Source: Limnomonas spitsbergensis (lineage: Eukaryota; Chlorophyta; Chlorophyceae; Chlamydomonadales). Taken from it: a DNA stretch of 64,000 nucleotides. Where the stretch lies: assembly GCA_037349105.1 (NCBI GenBank), contig JAYJMM010000102.1, forward strand, positions 2,170,001 through 2,234,000. The letters run 5' to 3'. A model generated the notes under the pieces. The model was not told the DNA's origin. It was given only the letters and a program-made list of their open reading frames with translations, and made no database searches. Positions 54,957 through 63,463 of this stretch are shown in pieces; position 1 is the stretch's first letter; the number at the start of each line of letters is the position of its first letter. The translations under genes and the position numbers were made by a program.

Positions 54957-57900
54957 ATGCTGCGCCGAGCTAGAGCTAGGGAACTTGCTCAGCTGCGCGC
55001 TAAGCGTATTGCTATTCTCATTGAGTTTTGGGCCAAGAAAGTCAGGAGATCTCGCAGGGTTCAGAGGATTGCTGATGACAAGCTCAAGGCTGAACTGCTT
55101 AGGTCTGACAGGTTACGCGTTGTGACTTTGAAGATTGATGTCTGTAAATCTGTGAGGTGCCCTGGTCCTGCTATCACTCACAGAACGCAGCATTTCCTCA
55201 GAATGCAACCCACCATAATGAAATGGATCTTCTATCTCTGGCTGATAGCCACAGCATTCCTGTTCACACCTGTTAACAGTATGAGAACTCACAATGCCCC
55301 AGCTCAGGTTTTTGATTTAACCCGCAGCATCGCACGAGACCAGTACTCAAGAGAAGTATTAGGATCTTCACTGATCTCGCAGACAGGTATCTCTTACTCA
55401 GCAGATATTCAACATTACACAGATCCAGCGTTGTTGAATGACCTGTTGTCACCTGATGAGCTTCACGAAGGAGTCCCTATTGAGGGATCTTGGTCTTTAG
55501 ATAATATGACACCTGACAGTCCAGCAGATCCTGTAGAACCTGATAAACATTTCAAGATGGAACAAGGTTGGACCCTGGGCAATCATGCTGATATTAGTGA
55601 GATTGAGAGGCAGCAGTTCCAGGATGAACTAGGAGATATTATCCAGGCACAAAGCGCTTATAAATTGTCTGACTTGACAGGTTATGAAGGATCAGTTCTT
55701 CCCTTCACCATAGGTCCCCCTGGAGAGACTATAACTTTGCCCCCAGGTATTATTCTCAGAAAGGCTCGCAGGAGGTCACCCATGGAGAAAGAAGTTATGG
55801 ACGAACACATGACCCCTCTCATGGAAGCTGGATTCATCAGTGAGTGTCCTCGGCCCCTTATGATACATGAAGCAGTTATAGCTGCCAAGAAGGATCCCGT
55901 GACTGGCGCTTGGACTGATAAAAGATGCTGTATTAATTATGGTAAAGCATCTGGAGGTATTAATGCCTTTACACCTCCTGATGTGTACCCTCTACCCCTG
56001 CCTGAAGAATTGTTTGGAAGAACTGAAGGTTGTACTGTGTTCTCCGTTTGTGATATGAAATCTGGTTTCGGTCAAACTTCACTGTCTGAAGAATGCAGGG
56101 ACATGACTGCGTTCTGGTGGAATGATCGGTGTTGGAAAACTAACCGAAATACCTTTGGTCTTACTAATATGCCTGCATACTTCCAGAGAGTCATGAATAC
56201 TGTAATAACTGAAGCAGGCCTTGATCACTGTTGTGTATGTTTTATAGATGATATCCTGGTCTTTACCAAAGATCTTGCATCACACAAAGCTGCACTGAAA
56301 CTGCTGTTTGCTGCCCTCAAGAATTGTCATATGAAGGTGCATCCAGGAAAATGCAAGTTTCTGTTTAACAGCCTGGAGTACCTGGGCCATATGATTGGAA
56401 CCACAGGTATTTCACCTAGTGAAACCAAGGTCTTGGCAATCAGGGCTTTACCCACGCCCACTACTGTGCATGAACTGCGTCGTGTCATTGGCTTTGCTAA
56501 TTATTACCGATGTTATGTCCCTAACTTTTCTGTCATCTCCAGCCCCCTTACAGAGTTGTTTAAGAAGGACACTCCTTGGCTGTGGACGGCTGAGAGAGAT
56601 AAGGCATGGGAACACCTAAAAGATGAACTCTGCAAACCTGGTAACGCATTGCGCACACCTGATAAAAATCGCCGTTACATCCTTCACACAGATTGGTCCC
56701 AGAAAGGCATGTCAGCCGTTCTGGGTCAAAAAGATGATGATGGAAAGGAATATCTAGTAGCCTGCATCAGCAGGACTTGCAATGTGCATGAGGCTAATTA
56801 TGGGTCTTACAAGGGAGAAATGTTAGCCGCAGTATGGGGAGTGAGAGCCTTCCGCTATTATCTGCTTGGGGCTAAAATACCATTTCTAATAATAAGCGAT
56901 CATAAAGGGTTGTCTTGGCTTATGTCTAATAAAGAATTAGAGGGGCAGTATGCCCGATGGTCTGTCATGCTCTCGCCGTTCTCATATGAGCTTGAATACA
57001 AACCAGGTGTTAAACATATTGTTGCCGATGTCCCCAGCAGGTTCCCTATTCAGTCAGATCTGGACTGGACAGGCACAAAAGAGAGTCACTTCGCAACGAC
57101 GTGGCCCTTTTACTACAACTCTGCATTCTGTGGATCAGGTGTAGACACTGATTTGACTGCTAATAGTTCTAAAAGAGCGTATTCCCTTATGGCTGCTTGT
57201 TTGTCAAGAACGCCCCAGAGTGCAGTCCCGTGGGGATTTGCCATAGAACCATTTGGTCCTGCAATAGATCCTGATCCAGCTCCTGATAAGGAGCAAGGTG
57301 TTGCTGGATTGCAAATGATTTCTGAGGATGCTGAAATGTCTTTTCCTTCACCTACTGAGTGGCCAGGCCTACCTAGAACCCGAGCCATATGGCCTTCTCC
57401 CACCTTCGGCTCATCTGTTACAAACCACATTCATTCGTTGGCTACTAAACTGATGATTCCTGATGACACGGATGATATGAGTTGCTGTAATGCATTTGAT
57501 ACTGCAGCTGCCTTTGATTTTGAAATCAATGGCATTTCCTCATTTTCCACTCGCATTCATGTGCCGCAGATGGACACGCTGTCGGAGAAACAAAAAGCTC
57601 TGAGGGGAACAGCTTCTTCAAGAGTTGAAGATTGCCGTTTGCTTTTGCAGGATTTGCCTCCTTCCCACTATACTTCACTGCAGGTGCAAGAACTGTCAGA
57701 AGAAGGCAATCCTACTGGAAAAGGGATTCGCTCAATAAATTCTACACCTGTTCCTCAAACCAGCATTCTTACTGCTGTGCAAGAAGGTGTGTCACTGATT
57801 GAACTGTTTGGTGGTATGTGCGGAGGGTTAGAATGCATGCTGAGAAATGGCATCCGCATCAACCACTATTACTATGCTGACATTGATAATGGTGCAAGGG

Positions 57901-59084
57901 TTTGTGCCAAACACAGACTGAAGTTGCTCATGGAGGAATATCCCAATCTGTTGGGTCATGATGCTATTGCTGGCACATTCAACCAACTGCCGCAGGATGT
58001 GTACGAAATAAATGAAAGACATCTCATTAACATTGGATGTCTTGATGGTAACCAATGGATGCTAACAGCAGGGTTTATGTGCACTGACCTGTCCTCTGCA
58101 GGAAAACGTACAGGATTACAAGGAGAGAAAAGTTCCACATTTTTCCCTCTTATTAAAATTCTTGGATCTCTGCAGCATATGCAACAAGGGAGACGACCAC
58201 CCATGTACCTAATTGAGAATGTTGCTGTACAATTTGCTATTGCAAAATCGCAGGCTATGACAGCAGGATTCCAGGAACTTACGGAGAGGCTGGGACACAC
58301 TGTGTGTTTTGACGCTGTTGCTGTAGGTAGCTATGCCCACAGGCTGCGTAATTATTGGCAAAATATATGTTCCCCTGCTTCTTTGCAGTTGGTTATGATG
58401 TCCTTTGTCCGTGATGATACATTGCGCCTGACTGACATATTGGACCATGGAAGAAATCCCCGTACCTGTTTTAAAGTCAACAGGTACCCATATCATCCAG
58501 CCAATATATTGAACGAACCTCTACGAGTTTTTCCTACAATGGTTGCTAGGATTGAATCTTATGCATTCCGTCCCAACCCTGAATATGAACCTGGACTTGT
58601 TTTGGAAACTGATCAAGCTGGAATTGTCACTAGACACGCCTTGACTATTCATGAGCGTGAACGTGCCATGGGATATGCGACTGACTGTACTGCTGGCAAA
58701 GACCTGATATTTTCTGTGCGTCACAGAATCGTTGGAGGCGCTTTTGATGCAAATGCTGTCAGTCATCTACTTGCTGTGGGAATTGCAGTACGATTTGCAG
58801 ATATTCCGCCTTCGCAGGAAATTTTTTCTGCATTCAATAACTTTCTCCCTCATTCCTTTGCCACTTCAGGACTGGAGCTGGGGGGGGATAGTGATCAGAT
58901 ATCTCAGCAGCTTAATCATTTATTTGCTGCTGGAGATTCCCTGATCTTACATGCAGCTCAGTCCTTAGCGGCTGAGTTCATAGAGCAACCCATGACTCGA
59001 ATGTCTTGTATTCTTTTCGCTTGGTGCACCCATTCCTTAGGGTGCACCTCTGTGCCGCGACAGCAGTTCCTGCGACACCTGTAG
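54957..59084 (+). CDS. RT-RNase H-DNA cytosine methyltransferase polyprotein (element Z)
   Basis: 1,375 residues from the ATG at 54957. Residues 88-108 form a signal- or membrane-like segment (MKWIFYLWLIATAFLFTPVN). The gypsy-type RT has the catalytic FIDDI at 429-433 and LEYLGHMIG after it. RNase H has LHTDWSQKG (D at ~579), GEMLAAVWG and ISDHKGLSW. The usual integrase is absent. From ~945 a DNMT3-like methyltransferase follows: motif I IELFGGMCGGLE, motif IV FMCTDLSSAGKR (nucleophile Cys ~1042; Pro of the usual PC is Met), motif VI IENV (E ~1087), motif VIII AHRLRNYWQN, motif IX ALTIHERERAMGY and motif X RHRIVGGAF. It would copy the element and methylate cytosines, perhaps to hide new copies (inference). 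The ORF has no stop inside Z; TAG 59082-59084 lies in host sequence past the right end. Confidence 0.85.
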   Translation: MLRRARARELAQLRAKRIAILIEFWAKKVRRSRRVQRIADDKLKAELLRSDRLRVVTLKIDVCKSVRCPGPAITHRTQHFLRMQPTIMKWIFYLWLIATAFLFTPVNSMRTHNAPAQVFDLTRSIARDQYSREVLGSSLISQTGISYSADIQHYTDPALLNDLLSPDELHEGVPIEGSWSLDNMTPDSPADPVEPDKHFKMEQGWTLGNHADISEIERQQFQDELGDIIQAQSAYKLSDLTGYEGSVLPFTIGPPGETITLPPGIILRKARRRSPMEKEVMDEHMTPLMEAGFISECPRPLMIHEAVIAAKKDPVTGAWTDKRCCINYGKASGGINAFTPPDVYPLPLPEELFGRTEGCTVFSVCDMKSGFGQTSLSEECRDMTAFWWNDRCWKTNRNTFGLTNMPAYFQRVMNTVITEAGLDHCCVCFIDDILVFTKDLASHKAALKLLFAALKNCHMKVHPGKCKFLFNSLEYLGHMIGTTGISPSETKVLAIRALPTPTTVHELRRVIGFANYYRCYVPNFSVISSPLTELFKKDTPWLWTAERDKAWEHLKDELCKPGNALRTPDKNRRYILHTDWSQKGMSAVLGQKDDDGKEYLVACISRTCNVHEANYGSYKGEMLAAVWGVRAFRYYLLGAKIPFLIISDHKGLSWLMSNKELEGQYARWSVMLSPFSYELEYKPGVKHIVADVPSRFPIQSDLDWTGTKESHFATTWPFYYNSAFCGSGVDTDLTANSSKRAYSLMAACLSRTPQSAVPWGFAIEPFGPAIDPDPAPDKEQGVAGLQMISEDAEMSFPSPTEWPGLPRTRAIWPSPTFGSSVTNHIHSLATKLMIPDDTDDMSCCNAFDTAAAFDFEINGISSFSTRIHVPQMDTLSEKQKALRGTASSRVEDCRLLLQDLPPSHYTSLQVQELSEEGNPTGKGIRSINSTPVPQTSILTAVQEGVSLIELFGGMCGGLECMLRNGIRINHYYYADIDNGARVCAKHRLKLLMEEYPNLLGHDAIAGTFNQLPQDVYEINERHLINIGCLDGNQWMLTAGFMCTDLSSAGKRTGLQGEKSSTFFPLIKILGSLQHMQQGRRPPMYLIENVAVQFAIAKSQAMTAGFQELTERLGHTVCFDAVAVGSYAHRLRNYWQNICSPASLQLVMMSFVRDDTLRLTDILDHGRNPRTCFKVNRYPYHPANILNEPLRVFPTMVARIESYAFRPNPEYEPGLVLETDQAGIVTRHALTIHERERAMGYATDCTAGKDLIFSVRHRIVGGAFDANAVSHLLAVGIAVRFADIPPSQEIFSAFNNFLPHSFATSGLELGGDSDQISQQLNHLFAAGDSLILHAAQSLAAEFIEQPMTRMSCILFAWCTHSLGCTSVPRQQFLRHL
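58876..58895 (+). promoter_or_regulatory. Polypurine-tract-like run inside the DNMT ORF
   Basis: GGAGCTGGGGGGGGATAGTG resembles a plus-strand primer and recalls the two G-rich runs at 51890 and 53852. In an LTR element it would mark the start of the 3' LTR. What follows has no counterpart at the left end of Z. Confidence 0.35.
59023..59062 (+). repeat. Right end of element Z: hairpin and inverted terminus
   Basis: GGTGCACCC (59023-59031) and GGGTGCACC (59040-59048) form a perfect nine-pair stem with an eight-base loop. The terminus GTGCCGCGACA reads TGTCGCGGCAC inward, matching seven of the first nine bases of the left end. Confidence 0.55.
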
Positions 59085-59810
59085 GGATCGGTGGCTCTGA
59101 GCCAGGCCAACTGCAGGTGCAGGCGTCACGGCTGGGTTTGCAGATGGAGGCAGTTCCTGTGACACCTGTAGAGATCGGTGGCTCCGAGCCAGGCCAACTG
59201 CAGGTGCAGGCGTCACGGCTGGGTTTGCAGAAGGAGGCAGTTCCTGTGAAAACTGTGGTGGCCGGTGGCTGCGAGCCAGGCCAACTGCAGGTGCAGGCGT
59301 CACGGCTGTGTTTGCAGATGGAGGCAGTTCCTGTGACACCTGTAGAGATCGGTGGCTCCGAGCCAGGCCAACTGCAGGTGCAGGCGTCACGGCTGGGTTT
59401 GCAGAGAGAGGCAGTTCCTGTGACACCTGTAGGGATCGCTGGCTGTGAGCCAGGCCAACTGCAGGTGCAGGCGTCACGGCTGGGTTTGCAGAGAGAGGCA
59501 GTTCCTGTGACACCTGTGGTGACCGATGGCCACGAGCCGTGCCAACTGCAGGTGCAGGCGTCACGGCTGTGTTTTCAGATGGAGGACGTTCCTGTGACAC
59601 CTGGGGTGGCCGGTGGCTGTGAGCCAGGCCAACTGCAGTTGCAGGCGTCACGACGGTGCTTGCAGAGGGAGGCAATTCATGTGACACCTGTAGGGATCGG
59701 TGGCTGTGAGCCAGGCCAACTGCAGGTGCAGGCGTCACGTTTGTGTTTGTCAAGGGAGGCAGCCCATGTGACACCTGTGGTGGCCGGCGGCTGCGAGCCG
59801 GACCAACTGC
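59063..59810 (+). repeat. 87-bp coding repeats, right block (9 copies)
   Basis: Same unit as 46356-46598. Copies 1-5 are most alike; copies 6-9 have drifted. Confidence 0.9.
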
Positions 59811-60877
59811 ATCCGTGGGAGCAGAAGCTGAACCAAAAGGTGGCTGAGGAACCAGTTGGCCCAAGTGAGGTTGAGGACCACGAGCACAGGCAGGCGCCGG
59901 TGCTGGTGCAGATGCACCAGCCAGAAGAGGATGGGCCTGTGACACCACCAGTGGCAGCAGCTCCAGGAGGGGTCCAGGTGCCAATATCAGAACCAGGGGC
60001 GGCCCAGCAGGCCAGCAAACAGCTGGAGGCGGCAGAGAATCCTGAGGGGTCAGAGGAGCAGGGAATCTCCATACCCATGCTGAGGGAAAAGGTTAATTTG
60101 TACCGGCAGAAGCTCAAAGGAATGGCCAGGCAGCTGTGGGTGGCCAGGCAGCCAATAATAGCAGTGAAGATGAGGATGACCAGACAGCTGAGGATAGTGA
60201 AGCATCGCTTGGAACATGCCAAACAGAACCTACAGGCGCGGCTGCCTACAGGTGAGGAAGAGGAAGAGCAGCAGCTGCAGCAGACAGCCATGGTTACATG
60301 GCACGTGGCACTACCCGGGGGGCACGGGGCTGAGCAGGCCAGCCATGAGGCGAAAAAAGAGGCACAGCCGCCGCAGCACCAGGAGTGCATGCCCAGATTG
60401 CCCAGGCAGGAGGGCTTCCGCTCAGCAGAGCCGTGCAGGCCGGTGGGTCAAGCCAGCCCTAGCCTGAGTCTGGGCCCTGACGGCTGCAGCAAGTCCAGCC
60501 AGGCAATGGCAGGCAAGGCAGCTGACAGTGACGTGGAAGCAGCTAGGAGCAGCAGATCTCCGGTGCCAGCACACGTGGACGACAGCAGCAGCAGGAATGT
60601 GTGCCTGGTAGCAATCCATGCTGCGGTGCCTGCAGATGTGGAGCTGGCCAGGATCTGGGAGAATTGCGCAACAGGTGCCCGTCAGCAGCCGATGGACATC
60701 CGCAATGCCATGCGTCAGAAGAGGCAGAAGAGGCAGAAGAGGAGAATGAGATGGAAGAGGAGGAAGAGGCGGATGAGGAGGAGGAGGCGCGAGAGGCTTC
60801 TTGGAGGAAGAGACTTTTTGGAGAAAGATATTCCTTGGATGAAGAGAAGCCAATGTCACCCAGCGAGCGGTCCATAA
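59063..60877 (+). pseudogene. Element X ORF, 3' part
   Basis: Resumes at GCA GTT CCT in the frame lost at 46594. Nine more 29-residue units (GGSEPGQLQVQASRLGLQ plus MEAVPVTPVE) run to about 59810. About 350 residues follow: a Pro/Glu-rich linker, helical segments (LREKVNLYRQKLKGMARQLW, MRMTRQLRIVKHRLEHAKQ), a Gln/Glu run and a strongly basic end (RRMRWKRRKRRMRRRRRE) that could act as a nuclear signal. It stops at 60875-60877. With the 5' part and without Z this gives about 880 codons. A competing frame at 60720-60800 is acidic (EEEEADEEEE), so a frameshift near the end is possible. Confidence 0.6.
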
Positions 60878-62406
60878 ATGGGCCAAGGTGGCGCTAGGCT
60901 TCCAACAAAGAGGAGGAGTCAGCCCTTGCGGGGTTTATCGACACCTGATACTCAGGGAAGGCCGAGCCCAGAGCGGCAAGGCCGCTGAGCACGTGACGCT
61001 ACCCGCGCCGTAACTGGCTAGGAGCGGGCAGGCGCCTACAGAGCAGAAAATGCAGACGCAGCGCGGCTTGTCCTAGTACCCGGCAGGCAGTGGGCCGGCA
61101 GCCAGCGGACCGAAGACGGAAGATGCAGGATTGGAGTTAAAGCTATCGCAGCAACATAGTGAAAATTTGTTTCTCAAACACCGTAGCAGCAAGGCTACGG
61201 TAGTACATATGTTATGAAGATGATGAGCGAGGAGAATTAGTCAACTCGGGCGATGATAACACAGCAGGGGGCGGATCACGCTGCTACGGCGCACATTTCC
61301 TGTGGCCATTGAAGACCAGGCGGCTATGGCGCAGTGGGGCGAGAGCAGCGGTTGTTCTTAGCTTGACCTGATAACTTTGAAAATTTCTCTGTTTGCTAGC
61401 CAGTAGTGGGCTGAACAGCCTGGATTTGTAGGATTCTGCGCATTGCGCTTCAGCTGAGACTCGGTGGATTTTTTTAATTCTGATTGAAGAAGGCCTGAAC
61501 CAGGCAGATTTGCTAAGACGATTTGAGCTTCTACGTACATATTTTCCAGAAGTTTAAAGATTCTGATTTCTGAGGGTTTCTGATGATTTCTGATGGTTTC
61601 TGATGCTTTCTGATGGTTGCTGAGGGTTTCTGATGGGTTCTGACCCTTTATTGCCTGCAACCAAGCATGACACTGGTGACGGTACCGGATTCTGTGTGCC
61701 CCGATCAGGCCGGAGAGAGATCAGGGTCCCAGAGGCCTTTGTCAAGTGTGCAGAACCGTGGGTGGACCTAGGGTCCGCCACGGGTTTCAGTGAATTTTTT
61801 CTTTGATGAATTTCCTTGTGTGGATGTCCTGCAACACATTTCCTGCAGTGGATTTTCTTCAGGGGATTTTTTTTACCGACTGGCTGGATTGCAGTCAGAT
61901 GTTTAGGAGGCTTCAGTGTTAGGGAACTGACAAGTTCTGGGCGTACAGATTTTGCTTTGAAAACAGCCTGAACCAGGCTGATGTGTGTATATAGCCTGAA
62001 CCAGGCAGATGCGGGGGACGGCCTGAACCAGGCAGATTTGCTTTGATATTTTGATCTTCTGAGGTGTACATATTGCCAGAAGTTTATTTCTTTCAGTACC
62101 GACCCCTTTTTCCGGCTCCCAGCGCATGCCCTTTAGGCTTAACGCTGAGGAGCGGGGGGCGAGTGAAGTAGTAGGGGTGGTACCCACAAGACAGGGACAC
62201 CCAGACATTACCCCTAGGCAGAGAGACTTCCTGCTAGGGCCGAACCTTACAGTAGCCAGTTAACAGCTCTTGTCTGAAGTACAAGGAGTCTGTGTGTACG
62301 GTAATGTACCGTGTTTATGAGTAGAAGGACACTTCTCTAAGGCGCCTTTACCGGAGTTCACGGTATTTACCATATTGGCACGTTTACTGCTTTATGGTGC
62401 GACAGC
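60878..62406 (+). other. Element X 3' untranslated region with short repeats
   Basis: No gene was found. GCCTGAACCAGGC(A/T)GAT occurs four times (61493, 61969, 61991 and 62018). Two longer related blocks lie at 61485-61565 and 62015-62095. A TTTCTGATG-type 11-bp repeat fills 61555-61645. No clear polypurine tract precedes the LTR at 62407. Confidence 0.5.
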
Positions 62407-62667
62407 TGTCACAGTATATTACCGTATACGTGACAGAACCGTTTAGGCCGCAGTTAGCGGCCGCGGAGCCTCCGCAGCTTATCTGCGGAGTCTCCGGATT
62501 TGAACTGAGACCTAGAAACCCGCTTACGCAGGGTGATTTAGCATAATCTGTACTCTGAATTGGGCCTGCCGGGTCCCTGTATCCCGGCAATTGCCTAATC
62601 TACTACTTTTGTCCCTTTTGAAGGACAGGCCTCTGGTGTAAAGAGTATAGGCCTAGCTCTCACGGAT
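62407..62667 (+). mobile_element. Element X, right LTR, first 261 bp, split by element Y
   Basis: Identical to 44269-44529 as far as I can compare. It ends at CGGAT, where TGTAATGG of element Y begins. The remaining ~397 bp of the LTR should lie beyond the window after element Y. Confidence 0.65.
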
Positions 62668-63071
62668 TGTAATGGTCATCCAACCAGTACCCCAGAATTA
62701 CCAGCGCTAACGCAGCCCAGCTTGCGATATCGGCGATTACGAACCGATACGGAAGCTGCAGGGTCGCCTGGCAAGCCCAGACCAGAACCCTAAACAGGTT
62801 AAACCCTGCAACTCCCTTATAAGCGAGCTCTGCTAGTTATCGGGAAGTCTCAGACGAGATAAATCCATCAGGCTCAATACCTGACTGTCCCACTATTCTT
62901 TTACAAGTCTCCAGCAGTCTCCCTTTGTGAGCACCCAGTCCCCCCTCCGGTCAACTGTCCTACCGACTACACCTTCACGACTACCTCCTCACGTTTCTCT
63001 ACGCCTCTCCAACAGTGAGTCCTTGTCTAGCATTAAAGACCTTAGTCCCCCAGGGACCTAAGACCTTTACA
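62668..63071 (+). mobile_element. Element Y left LTR (404 bp)
   Basis: Begins TGTAATGG and ends CCTTTACA, so the termini are inverted repeats TGTAA/TTACA, as in LTR retrotransposons. A TATA-like CCTTATAAGC lies at 62815-62824. A primer site follows one base after the end. Only one LTR is in the window, so its right limit rests on the terminal bases and the primer site. Confidence 0.6.
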
Positions 63072-63072
63072 G

Positions 63073-63090
63073 TGGTTTCAGAGCCTTATC
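63073..63090 (+). promoter_or_regulatory. Element Y primer binding site (initiator tRNA-Met type)
   Basis: TGGTTTCAGAGCCTTATC matches eleven of the first twelve bases of the common plant/algal site TGGTATCAGAGC, one base after the LTR end CA. Confidence 0.6.
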
Positions 63091-63463
63091 GGTTCGATCC
63101 TGTCGCAGTTTCATTGACAGAACCCTGCCGTCGGCTCGAAAGAGTTTTGAGACACGCGTGTCGGGCACTCGCGTCCCATTAGACCGCTAGGATTGAATTA
63201 TTCAACTTCCCGAGCTGAATCCAGACCAGTGCCTAAAGCAGGACCTAGCACCGAAGAGGAGTACAACAGTATTTACTACTGGTACCACTCTCGAGGAGGA
63301 CTAGAAGCGTATCCCCCGCTACCCAGCAACACCAGCAACGTTTCGGAGTTGACCCAGACGAGTGAGTTCGATTTCGACTTCGAGTCGGTTAGAATTCCGT
63401 ACAAACCAGTCTTGGCCTAAAGGCACCCTCGTGACTGAATAACGCATTACTTATTCATTTACA

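Larger units (their letters stand above)
46599..59062 (+). mobile_element. Element Z: DNMT-encoding gypsy-type retroelement without LTRs
   Basis: A 12,464-bp insertion in the X ORF. The ends are TGTCACGACG and, read inward from the right, TGTCGCGGCA; both are followed near position 17 by TGCACC, giving imperfect ~23-bp inverted ends. I searched by eye for direct terminal repeats between the first and last ~800 bp and found none. Genes on the + strand: gag-like 47407-50832, protease-like 50866-51840, unknown 52077-52886, unknown 53039-53776, basic coiled 53940-54827, and RT-RNase H-DNMT 54957-59084. No DDE integrase, HHCC finger or tyrosine recombinase is visible, so integration must be supplied in trans or by an unrecognised ORF. 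Confidence 0.7.

Noticed and set aside
60690..60897. Acidic frame (EEEEADEEEE) as the true C terminus of the X ORF
   Set aside because: The basic frame is the one continuous with the repeats; the acidic one needs a frameshift. Noted as possible only.
44269..62667. Reading the whole of 44269-62667 as a single 18.4-kb DNMT retrotransposon
   Set aside because: The X ORF is split in mid-repeat and restored in frame when 46599-59062 is removed, with a GCAG duplication. No polypurine tract precedes 62407. Kept as an alternative, not preferred.
63193..63420. 75-codon frame in the element Y leader
   Set aside because: No ATG; lies between primer site and gag in a different frame. At most a leader peptide.
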